In this document: positions 1-5,378 of the stretch, one piece after another
Numbering within the stretch: position 1 is the first letter of the stretch
Layout of the letters: each line of letters starts with the position of its first letter
NCBI GenBank assembly: GCA_001564205.1
Contig: LKMY01000144.1
Location: 1-5,378 of the forward strand
Reading direction: 5' to 3'
DNA: 5,378 nucleotides
Origin: Nanohaloarchaea archaeon PL-Br10_U2g5
GTDB lineage: Archaea > Halobacteriota > Halobacteria > Halobacteriales > Haloferacaceae
Translations under genes and position numbers: made by a program
Notes under the pieces: model-generated
What the model saw: the letters and a program-made list of their open reading frames with translations, nothing else
What the model was told of the DNA's origin: nothing
The model's database searches: none

Positions 1-363
1 ACCGCGACCGCCCTCGACTGGGTCGGAGCGCTGGCGCTCCCGCTCGCGCTGCTCTGCGTCGGTGCGAGCCTCCACGTCGACTCGACAACGATCGACCGCG
101 GAGCGACCGCTTCAGTGGTCGCACTCAAGCTGGGCTGTATGCCCGCGATCGCGTGGGTCGTCCTCACGCTACTCGGCGTCAACGCCGCGACGTTCACCGC
201 CGGGATCGTCATGCTCGGGACGCCGACTGCGGTGTCGACGTACGTCTTCGCGACCGAGCTCGGCGGCGACGCCGAATTCGCCTCGCTGAACGTGTTCGTC
301 ACGACGGTCGCGTCGGTCGCGTCCTTGACTCTGCTGATCGAGTTGGTCGGTGCCGTGGCGTAG
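1..363 (+). CDS. AEC-family (auxin efflux carrier-like) permease, C-terminal fragment
   Basis: The 5' part lies outside the window; 120 residues and a TAG stop are visible, open from base 1. The fragment is very hydrophobic. Apparent membrane segments lie at about residues 5-23, 39-57, 60-80 and 96-118. Family-like features are the 'PLALLCVGASL' helix, the 'ALKLGCMPAIAWVVL' helix with its central proline, and the 'GTPTAVSTYVFATELGGDAE' stretch, which resembles the conserved late helix of AEC transporters (proline-interrupted helix, then a tyrosine/alanine-rich turn and an acidic loop). AEC proteins are inner-membrane secondary carriers, often of organic acids such as malate; the substrate cannot be read from this fragment. 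The gene converges on the zinc-finger gene with a 61-bp gap. The family call is fairly firm, the substrate unknown. Another bile acid/AEC-fold (BART superfamily) carrier is the main alternative. Confidence 0.85.
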   Translation, partial: TATALDWVGALALPLALLCVGASLHVDSTTIDRGATASVVALKLGCMPAIAWVVLTLLGVNAATFTAGIVMLGTPTAVSTYVFATELGGDAEFASLNVFVTTVASVASLTLLIELVGAVA

Positions 364-418
364 TCGGGGTCCGACTTGGCCGCGAAGTTGGTGCGGAGTG
401 AATCGTGAGGTGTTTGGT

Positions 419-433
419 CCGGCCTCAGGCCGG
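419..433. repeat. Palindrome spanning the zinc-finger gene's stop codon
   Basis: The arms ccggcc (419-424) and ggccgg (428-433) flank tca, which is the TGA stop read on the minus strand. The 6-bp all-GC stem with a 3-nt loop lies at the meeting point of two convergent genes and could mark or shape both 3' ends. No strong T-tract follows on either strand, so terminator status is uncertain. Confidence 0.4.
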
Positions 434-589
434 GAGCGTGTTGATCCCGTTGATCTCGACGTAGCCGTAGCCGCATTCGGGACAGCGCCACTTCGTCTTC
501 TCGCCGAGGTGGAGCGTCATCGCCGCGGTCCGGTAGAACGACTGGGAATCTCCACACGACGGACAGTCCACGTCCTTTTCGAGCGCCAT
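425..589 (-). CDS. Small double-CPxCG zinc-finger protein (54 aa)
   Basis: This short ORF reads MALEKDVDCPSCGDSQSFYR at its N-terminus and ends in NTLPA. It has two zinc knuckles, C9-P-S-C12-G and C36-P-E-C39-G, separated by 23 residues. That spacing is as expected for a single four-cysteine zinc beta-ribbon. The basic/aromatic stretch before the second knuckle (K31-T-K-W-R35) and the 'GYGYVEING' strand after it fit a ribbon fold. Haloarchaea encode many such CPxCG-related micro-proteins, and some are reported to affect growth, motility or biofilm phenotypes; this one's role is unknown. It lies 70 bp downstream of arcS on the same strand, but a candidate TATA element precedes it, so it may have its own leaderless transcript. 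No Shine-Dalgarno sequence precedes the ATG. The stop codon sits in the loop of a perfect palindrome (419-433). The coding call is strong because all four cysteines are ordered. Confidence 0.85.
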   Translation of the reverse strand: MALEKDVDCPSCGDSQSFYRTAAMTLHLGEKTKWRCPECGYGYVEINGINTLPA

Positions 590-612
590 AGTCGAGCATC
601 CGGCCGGCGCGG

Positions 613-620
613 TTTTGAAG
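613..620 (-). promoter_or_regulatory. Candidate TATA box for the zinc-finger gene
   Basis: On the minus strand the sequence cttcaaaa is centred about 27 nt upstream of the ATG at 589. It is the only A/T-rich patch in a GC-rich spacer. This spacing fits a haloarchaeal leaderless promoter, where the transcript starts at or next to the start codon. It was found by eye only and no clear BRE is seen. Confidence 0.4.
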
Positions 621-659
621 CTACTGATTCGGCGGATGTAATCGGTGGGTTATCAGACG

Positions 660-2465
660 CTATTTCTCGTCGACGTGCCGGACCTCACTGGCGACGCCCC
701 GCGTGGAGTCGACCATCTCCGGGCCAGACATCTCCGCACGCCCCACCGCGAACGCCTTCGGGCCCTCGATGACGACCTCGTCGCCGACGCGGATCGCGTC
801 GTCCGCGTCAACGACGCCGGGCGCCAGTACGGAGCCGTGCGGTACGAATTCGTCGATCTCGACGCGCTTCGTCGGGGCGTCGCTGGCGTCCCAGCGCCGC
901 GCGCCGGCGAGAGTGAACGAAAGGGTGCCGTACTGTGGCACCATCGTGGCGAGCTGCTCACCCGGCTCGCCCTCTCGTCCGGCGTCGGGGTCGTCGCCCC
1001 ACACCTGCAGCTTGGGGTACCGACCCGTGGTACGGATCGAGACGTCGTCGTCCGGCCCGCCGAACAGCTCGTCGCCCGCACCGTCGCCGAGCAGGTAGTC
1101 GGCGATCGCTTTGACCGTGTTGTGCTCGCGCTCGCGCTTGCTGTAGGCCGGCTCGCCGTGCAGTGCGGCGTTCAACTCGCCGAGCGACTCGTCTGTCGTC
1201 GGGTGGTCGACGCAGGTGTACTCGAACGGGACGTCGATCGCGGGATCGCGCTCGACGCGCTCACAGATTTCGCGGTAGCCGTCCGCGGGAACGTGTGCGA
1301 TCACGCGCGAGTAGTCGGTTCGCGTCAGATATCGGCGCAGCACCTCCGCGACGAATTCGATCTCGTCTTCGCTCCAGTCCCCGGTGACGACCGCGTCGTA
1401 GTGTTGGGCGGGATACGTCGTCTCCAGCTCTTGGGGCACTACACCGATGGGCGAGGTCATCGAAACGGTGTGACCCCGCCACTTGATCGCGTCGTGGAAC
1501 TGTCGGTGGCTCTGCGAGTCGCTGTACGGCTTCGTCGCCGAGCAGGGCACCAACACCAGTGGCTGGTCCCGAAACCGGTTCTGATATCGGCTCGTCACGC
1601 GGTCCGCAAATCGACGGATCTCCACGCGGTCGAGCGTCTCCGCTGACGCGGCGGTGATCTCGGCGTCCCGGAGGATCGGAGTCCGCTCCTCGGCGTACCC
1701 CCACTGATCGTCGAACTCCCGGAGCGTCGCCGTGAGCCACCCCTCGTGTCGCGCCTGTCCCTCCAAGTAATCACGGAGCCGGCCGGACCGGATCCGCTCG
1801 CGGACGCGCCGGAGTTCGGCTTCGAGCGCGTTGACGTTGTGTTCGGCGCAGTCGGCGCGGGAGAACTCGGAGCGCGGCTTCGCGCACGCCGGGCAAGCAC
1901 ACGGAAGCTCCGTGAGGTCCTCGAGGAAGTGCTCCGCGTCGGCGGTGAGGTACTTCCCTTCCATCCCCTTCGTTCGCGCGAGCGTCCCGTCGACCAGATC
2001 GACGCCCGCGGCCGCGAGCGTCGCGACGTTTCGGGGCGTCGAGATTCCCGACAGAAACAGGGCGGTGTCCGCCGGTAGCGACCGCTTCGCCGACAGGATC
2101 GCGTCGCGAAACGCCTCGCCGTGGCCGACGAACCCCTGCGCGTCTGCGAGCAGGTACGCGTCGGCGCCGACGTCGCGGGCGCCCTCGCTATCGACGACGG
2201 CTGCAGACGGAAAGCCGACGTCCGGGTGATCGACTGCGAACGACTCGCGGACCTCCGCGCGGGTGCCGGCCGGGAACGACCGGTGTGGCAGGATCGTCAG
2301 CGAGTCCTCGTCGCCGTCGGGCACTTTGCGGTCGCCGGCCCAGAGACTTCCCGCGTCCGCAACGAAGGGGTCCGCGAGCGCCGGCGTCGTCACGGCGTCG
2401 GCGAGTCGGAGCTCCCCGAGCCGGGCGGCGCCGTCGCGCTCGTGGACTTCGAAGTAGTCGGTCAT
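660..2465 (-). CDS. arcS: Archaeosine synthase / preQ0-tRNA lysine transferase ArcS (TgtA2), 601 aa
   Basis: ArcS acts after TgtA on preQ0 at position 15 of the tRNA D-loop. It was first described as an amidinotransferase, and later work shows it attaches lysine, which a radical-SAM enzyme (RaSEA) then cleaves to leave archaeosine. Residues 1 to about 240 form a TGT-like domain with a zinc site, C189-x-C191-x2-C194 plus H209. The transglycosylase 'DSGSFQ' loop is absent. The ArcS signature PC-x3-KPY-x2-S-x2-H is complete: P307 C308, K312 P313 Y314, S317, H320. Residues about 532-600 look like a PUA RNA-binding domain ('EIDEFVPHGSVLAPGVV' to 'GRAEMSGPEMV'). I chose the ATG at 2465, giving MTDYFEVHERDG, because it aligns with the start of TgtA ([11 protein letters not shown]). 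The open frame runs upstream to 2576 but that extension is Arg/Pro-rich and unlike the family. The gene is divergent from the PNPOx-like gene. Function is confident from the motif; the lysine chemistry is established knowledge. Confidence 0.96.
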   Translation of the reverse strand: MTDYFEVHERDGAARLGELRLADAVTTPALADPFVADAGSLWAGDRKVPDGDEDSLTILPHRSFPAGTRAEVRESFAVDHPDVGFPSAAVVDSEGARDVGADAYLLADAQGFVGHGEAFRDAILSAKRSLPADTALFLSGISTPRNVATLAAAGVDLVDGTLARTKGMEGKYLTADAEHFLEDLTELPCACPACAKPRSEFSRADCAEHNVNALEAELRRVRERIRSGRLRDYLEGQARHEGWLTATLREFDDQWGYAEERTPILRDAEITAASAETLDRVEIRRFADRVTSRYQNRFRDQPLVLVPCSATKPYSDSQSHRQFHDAIKWRGHTVSMTSPIGVVPQELETTYPAQHYDAVVTGDWSEDEIEFVAEVLRRYLTRTDYSRVIAHVPADGYREICERVERDPAIDVPFEYTCVDHPTTDESLGELNAALHGEPAYSKREREHNTVKAIADYLLGDGAGDELFGGPDDDVSIRTTGRYPKLQVWGDDPDAGREGEPGEQLATMVPQYGTLSFTLAGARRWDASDAPTKRVEIDEFVPHGSVLAPGVVDADDAIRVGDEVVIEGPKAFAVGRAEMSGPEMVDSTRGVASEVRHVDEK

Positions 2466-2607
2466 GGTTGGTTTCGCAGGGCGACGGTCAATTCTCTTGT
2501 GTTCCGCGGCTCGTCGAGAGGGTCCCGTCGGCGGGGAATCGCTTCGGACGATTGCACCTCGCCGATCTCGCCGCAATTGTTACCCCGGAACCGCTCGAAG
2601 AGGTAAC
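2466..2607. promoter_or_regulatory. Divergent promoter region, arcS / PNPOx-like gene
   Basis: This 142-bp non-coding stretch lies between two divergently read starts, so it must hold both promoters. On the plus side, aattgtta (2575-2582) sits about 29 nt before the ATG at 2608 and is a candidate TATA box. Also present are the inverted repeat aatcg/cgatt (2537-2541 and 2549-2553), the inverted repeat attgc/gcaat (2551-2555 and 2573-2577) and a 7-bp direct repeat ctcgccg (2558-2564 and 2567-2573). These short repeats could be operators or chance; none is long enough to assign. Confidence 0.5.
2490..2497 (-). promoter_or_regulatory. Weak candidate TATA element for arcS
   Basis: On the minus strand an A/T-enriched octamer (agagaatt) is centred about 29 nt upstream of the arcS ATG at 2465. 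No Shine-Dalgarno match lies just before that ATG, so a leaderless transcript is plausible. The element is degenerate and was judged by eye. Confidence 0.3.
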
Positions 2608-3054
2608 ATGGAGCCGTCCGGACCGTGGGACCAGAATCGGGTCGACGAGTTTCTAGAAGCGACGACGGTGCCGGTCCGAATCGGCTGTCGAACCCCGCGC
2701 GACGCGCCGTGGATCGTCTCGCTGTGGTTCTCGTGGGACGGCGCGATCAACTGTGCGACCAGCGCGGACGCCGACCTCGTCGACTTCCTCTCACACGACG
2801 ACCACGTCTCTTTCGAGGTGTCGACGAACGATCCGCCGTATAAAGGCGTCAGGGGACGCGGCCACGCAGCGGTGTCGGTCGACGAGGACAAAACGCTGCT
2901 CCGCACCCTACTGGTACGGTACCTCGGTGGGGTCGACAACGAGGTCGGCGATCGGCTGCTTCGACCCGAGCGCGAGGAGGTTCGCGTTCGGATCGAACCC
3001 GAACGGCTCCACACCTGGGACTACTCGAAGCGCATGCCGACGACCGAGGACTAA
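2608..3054 (+). CDS. Pyridoxamine 5'-phosphate oxidase-like, FMN-binding split-barrel protein (148 aa)
   Basis: The protein has the layout of small PNPOx-like split-barrel proteins. An N-terminal helix (about residues 8-20) is followed by the strand 'VPVRIGCRTPRDAPWIVSLW' and then 'FSWDGAINCATSADADLVDFL'. Next come the strand 'HVSFEVSTNDPPYKGVRGRG' (residues 66-85) and a helical C-terminal half with 'LLRTLLVRYLGG'. Such proteins bind FMN, or sometimes F420 or heme, and the fold does not reveal the substrate. A true pyridoxine oxidase in B6 synthesis is unlikely, because the protein is short. The ATG at 2608 was chosen because family similarity begins just after it. A gaggt (2600-2604) lies only 3 nt upstream, too close for a typical Shine-Dalgarno. 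The frame is open back to 2464, but that stretch is basic and unlike the family. A usp gene follows 74 bp downstream on the same strand. Confidence 0.85.
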   Translation: MEPSGPWDQNRVDEFLEATTVPVRIGCRTPRDAPWIVSLWFSWDGAINCATSADADLVDFLSHDDHVSFEVSTNDPPYKGVRGRGHAAVSVDEDKTLLRTLLVRYLGGVDNEVGDRLLRPEREEVRVRIEPERLHTWDYSKRMPTTED

Positions 3055-3078
3055 CGCCCGATCCCGCGGTCGTCGCGA

Positions 3079-3095
3079 CCTCACATCTCGTGAGG
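3079..3095. repeat. Perfect 6-bp inverted repeat upstream of usp
   Basis: The arms cctcac (3079-3084) and gtgagg (3090-3095) are separated by 5 bp. The repeat lies in the 74-bp gap between the PNPOx-like and usp genes, immediately upstream of the candidate usp TATA element. It could be a transcription-factor operator for usp or a weak stem at the 3' end of the upstream transcript. No T-tract follows directly, which argues against a classical terminator. Confidence 0.45.
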
Positions 3096-3100
3096 AGTGC

Positions 3101-3107
3101 CTATGTA
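3101..3107 (+). promoter_or_regulatory. Candidate TATA box for the usp gene
   Basis: The A/T-rich heptamer ctatgta is centred about 25 nt before the usp ATG at 3129, which fits a leaderless or near-leaderless haloarchaeal start. A ggtgag (3113-3118) could act as a weak Shine-Dalgarno, but it lies some 10 nt from the ATG. A separate promoter would let usp respond to stress independently of the PNPOx-like gene. Confidence 0.35.
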
Positions 3108-3128
3108 GCCGGGGTGAGATAGAGCAGT

Positions 3129-3578
3129 ATGGTTGTTGTTGCTGCGGTTGAACGCTCTGCAGACGAACACCGAGTGGTCGAACAGGCGGCTGTACTCGCA
3201 GATCGATTCGACGAGCCGCTACACGTCGTACACGTGATGACTCAGCTGGAGTTCGTCGAACGACAGCAGAATCGTTCGGATCGAACCGGGCGAGGTGTCG
3301 AAATGAGCGAAATCAGGTCGGCGGCGAAGCGGGAAGCGGAGGCGGTAGCCGAGGAAGCCGACGTCGAGACTGCCACCACGGTAGGACTGGTCGGTGATCC
3401 GGCGAGCCAAATCGTCCTCTATGCCAAACAGAACGCCGCTCGCTACATCGTGATCGGGGGGCAACGGCGATCTGGCCTCAGCGGGGCGGTGTTCGGTCGA
3501 CCGGGACAGAAGATCCTTCGAAAGTCAGACGTGCCGGTTCTCACCGTCAAAACGGGACGATCAACAGAAGACGAGTGA
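3129..3578 (+). CDS. UspA-domain universal stress protein (149 aa), degenerate nucleotide loop
   Basis: A single Usp domain covers the whole protein. Strand 1 is MVVVAAVERS. It is followed by helix 1 'EHRVVEQAAVLADRF', strand 2 'PLHVVHVM', a charged linker (about 41-60), a helix (60-78), 'GLVGDPASQIVLYAK' (86-100), 'ARYIVIGG' (104-111) and the C-terminal strand 'DVPVLTV'. The usual ATP-binding signature G-x2-G-x9-G-(S/T) is only partly present: G110 and G123 align, but R113 replaces the second glycine and R124 replaces the Ser/Thr. Usp proteins are small cytosolic proteins linked to stress and energy state. This one may bind nucleotide poorly or not at all (inference). It starts at an ATG with its own likely promoter and converges on tgtA with a 52-bp gap. 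The fold assignment is firm; its specific role is unknown. Confidence 0.92.
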   Translation: MVVVAAVERSADEHRVVEQAAVLADRFDEPLHVVHVMTQLEFVERQQNRSDRTGRGVEMSEIRSAAKREAEAVAEEADVETATTVGLVGDPASQIVLYAKQNAARYIVIGGQRRSGLSGAVFGRPGQKILRKSDVPVLTVKTGRSTEDE

Positions 3579-3630
3579 GCTAGCGCTTTCACCGTCCTAC
3601 CCTCCGTCGGAGTCCAGAACTCCCGCCTGA

Positions 3631-5151
3631 CTACCGGCCGAGCGACTGCAGGTTCTCCGTCTCGACTCGCTCGGGCAGTCGTTCCAGCGCCGCGGCGGGC
3701 CAGTCGTCGTGTCCGAGCGTTATCGACGTTTCCGGGTTCGCGGTCGCGAGGCTCGCGACCCCGTCGGCCGCCGCGACCTGCGCCGCGTCGTCAAGCTGCT
3801 CGGGGACTTCCGCCGTGAGCGGATACGTCTCCGAGAGCGCCCGCGGGAACGGTCCGAACGGGGGTTTGACTCGCCACACCGCGTCGTAGTCGTGCGAAGA
3901 CGGCGCGTTCGACTCCGTGAGCAGCAGCCGATCGGGGACCGACAGCCGCGCGAGTCGATCGTGGTGGCGGTCGACCTCCGGCCGGTGAGCCGACTCGTGA
4001 GAGGTGTAGAAGAAGGCGTCTTTCGAGACGGGATCGGTCCGTTCCAGTTCGTCGGCGTGATCGAGCAGGGTTCGGTAGCCGTCGAGCATCGCCGGGTGGC
4101 CGCGGGCGCGGCGGTCGACGAGTTCGAGGAGGTTTCCGGATCGGATCGCGGCTTTCACCCGGCGAAGCTCTTCGAAGGTGACGTGGAGGTTGTGCTCGGC
4201 GAGGAGCTGTTCGGCCGAACGCCCCGCGTCGGCGCTCGTATTGTCGCTCGTCTCTCCCGACTCGTCGAGCTCTCGGAGCTCCGCGGGCGTGTGCTCGGCA
4301 CAGACCGGACACGAGCAGGGGAAGTACTCCATCTCCTCGAGGTGTTCGGTCCCCGAGACGGTCAGATACCGACCGTCACGGGCCATCAGCGCGTAGGCGG
4401 CCGAGTCGAACAGGTCACAGCCGGCCGCGACCGCCAACGCTAACATCATCGGATGGCCCGCGCCGAACAGGTGAACCGGGGTGTCCGAGTCGAGCCCGCG
4501 CTTTGCCGCGCGCACCGCCTCGACGACGTCGGCGTAGCGATACGAGTTGAGTAGCGGGACCATCGCACCCACGGGGAAGACGTCGAGATCGGTCGCAGTC
4601 GCATGGCGTCCGGCCTCCTCGCGCAGGTCGGGGAACGTCGACCCCTGAATTGGCGCGTTAACGAGCATCTCGCCGGTCTCAGCCGACTCGGCGTCGGCGA
4701 GGGCCTGCTTCGTCGTCTCCAACTCGCGTTCCGCGCGCTCGCGGTCAACATCCGGCGGTGTGGGCACGTCGACTGGAGTGGCGACGTCGCTGCCGATCCG
4801 CCGCTGAAACTCGATGATCTCCGCGGTCGTCACGTCGATGTCGCCGTACTCGGCCAGCTGGAACGACCCGGAGTCGGTCATGATCGCGCCGTCGAACCCG
4901 AGGAAATCGTGGAGCCCCTGATCGAGCACGCGGTCGCGGATCCGGTCCGTGCTCCGGATGATGTAGGAGTTGGTGATCAGCATCTCCGCACCGAACTCGT
5001 CAGCGAGCCGGCTCGGCTCCACCGTGACCACGTTGGGGTTGACGACCGGTAACAACGCCGGCGTCTCGACGGTGACACCGGCTCGGGGCACCTTCAGCCG
5101 GCCGATTCGGCCCGCCGCGTCGTGGCCCCGGATCTCGAAGTGATCGCGCAT
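3631..5151 (-). CDS. tgtA: tRNA-guanine(15) transglycosylase TgtA (506 aa)
   Basis: TgtA exchanges guanine 15 in the tRNA D-loop for preQ0, the first tRNA-level step to archaeosine. The TGT barrel occupies about residues 1-350. Catalytic loop T92-D93-S-G-S-F-Q98 supplies the general acid/base Asp, and D249 in '[18 protein letters not shown]' is the expected nucleophile; both numbers nearly coincide with the Pyrococcus enzyme's Asp95 and Asp249, as I recall them. The zinc site is C279-x-C281-x2-C284 plus H320, with an acidic/Ser-rich insert (about 294-312) between the last Cys and the His. Residues about 350-506 correspond to the archaeal C-terminal extension ('[15 protein letters not shown]'). 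The protein ends before any PUA domain, which full-length archaeal TGTs (about 580 aa) carry. The ATG at 5151 gives [17 protein letters not shown], the expected family start, with no Shine-Dalgarno. The nif3-like gene lies upstream on the same strand, 116 bp away. Confidence 0.97.
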   Translation of the reverse strand: MRDHFEIRGHDAAGRIGRLKVPRAGVTVETPALLPVVNPNVVTVEPSRLADEFGAEMLITNSYIIRSTDRIRDRVLDQGLHDFLGFDGAIMTDSGSFQLAEYGDIDVTTAEIIEFQRRIGSDVATPVDVPTPPDVDRERAERELETTKQALADAESAETGEMLVNAPIQGSTFPDLREEAGRHATATDLDVFPVGAMVPLLNSYRYADVVEAVRAAKRGLDSDTPVHLFGAGHPMMLALAVAAGCDLFDSAAYALMARDGRYLTVSGTEHLEEMEYFPCSCPVCAEHTPAELRELDESGETSDNTSADAGRSAEQLLAEHNLHVTFEELRRVKAAIRSGNLLELVDRRARGHPAMLDGYRTLLDHADELERTDPVSKDAFFYTSHESAHRPEVDRHHDRLARLSVPDRLLLTESNAPSSHDYDAVWRVKPPFGPFPRALSETYPLTAEVPEQLDDAAQVAAADGVASLATANPETSITLGHDDWPAAALERLPERVETENLQSLGR

Positions 5152-5174
5152 ATTCGGACTGCGAGGAGGCCGGC

Positions 5175-5181
5175 GGTAAGG
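5175..5181 (-). promoter_or_regulatory. Very weak candidate TATA element for tgtA
   Basis: On the minus strand the sequence ccttacc is centred about 27 nt upstream of the tgtA ATG at 5151. It is at the right distance for a leaderless promoter but is a poor match. If it is not used, tgtA must be read through from nif3 or start from a promoter further up, near the hairpin relic. Confidence 0.2.
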
Positions 5182-5216
5182 GTTGCGTTCGGGGGCGACG
5201 GCTCGGCGTAGAGCAC

Positions 5217-5378
<162 letters not shown>

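Noticed and set aside
645..1646. A long plus-strand open frame (333 codons) opposite arcS
   Set aside because: It is antisense to the ArcS coding sequence, which has strong family motifs. Its Arg/Val-rich composition is typical of GC-rich shadow frames and it shows no recognisable domain.
2466..2576. N-terminal extension of arcS to the ATG at 2576
   Set aside because: The extra 37 residues are basic and Arg/Pro-rich, unlike a haloarchaeal protein. They overlap the divergent promoter region, and similarity to TgtA begins at the ATG at 2465.
2464..2607. Upstream extension of the PNPOx-like protein to 2464
   Set aside because: The added 48 residues are Arg-rich and family similarity starts after the ATG at 2608. 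The extension would also overlap the arcS start.
3602..3612. Small hairpin ctccg-t-cggag in the usp/tgtA convergent gap, considered as a terminator
   Set aside because: The stem is very short with an effectively 3-nt loop and no T-tract follows, so it is indistinguishable from chance in GC-rich DNA.
3709..4443. A 244-codon plus-strand open frame opposite tgtA
   Set aside because: It is a shadow of tgtA with Arg/Val/Glu-rich, domain-less composition. tgtA itself is certain.

Overview
The window looks chromosomal and haloarchaeal. It has high GC with a strong G/C bias at third codon positions, acidic proteins, mostly leader-poor starts without clear Shine-Dalgarno sequences, and two archaea-specific genes for archaeosine (G+) modification of position 15 in the tRNA D-loop. 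I see no rRNA, tRNA, CRISPR array or intact transposase gene.

Layout: 1-363 (+) is the 3' end of an AEC-family permease. It converges on a 54-residue double-CPxCG zinc-finger protein (425-589, -). Next comes arcS (660-2465, -), the archaeosine synthase/preQ0-tRNA lysine transferase, with its signature PC-x3-KPY-x2-S-x2-H motif and a C-terminal PUA domain. A 142-bp divergent promoter region separates arcS from two plus-strand genes: a pyridoxamine-5'-phosphate-oxidase-like flavin-binding protein (2608-3054) and a UspA-type protein with a degenerate nucleotide loop (3129-3578). Convergent to these is tgtA (3631-5151, -), the archaeal tRNA-guanine(15) transglycosylase, followed by the C-terminal end of a NIF3/DUF34 metal-binding protein (5268-5378, -).

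How the genes work together: TgtA replaces G15 of tRNA with preQ0. ArcS then acts on that base in tRNA; by recent work it adds lysine, and a radical-SAM partner (not in this window) finishes archaeosine. The two proteins are visibly paralogous. TgtA keeps the transglycosylase catalytic loop and lacks a PUA domain. ArcS has lost that loop but carries the lysine-transfer motif and the PUA domain. The two genes share a strand but are separated by the plus-strand PNPOx/usp pair, so they are unlikely to be one operon.

The most unusual piece is the 116-bp gap between nif3 and tgtA. It contains a GC-rich hairpin (5242-5261) followed by a short tail ending at 5270. This resembles the right end / omegaRNA 3' end of haloarchaeal IS200/IS605-IS1341 (tnpB) elements, but no tnpB is present. 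Its last three bases are also the stop codon of the nif3-like gene, and on the minus strand the hairpin sits where a terminator would. It may be a solo, possibly domesticated, omegaRNA-like relic.
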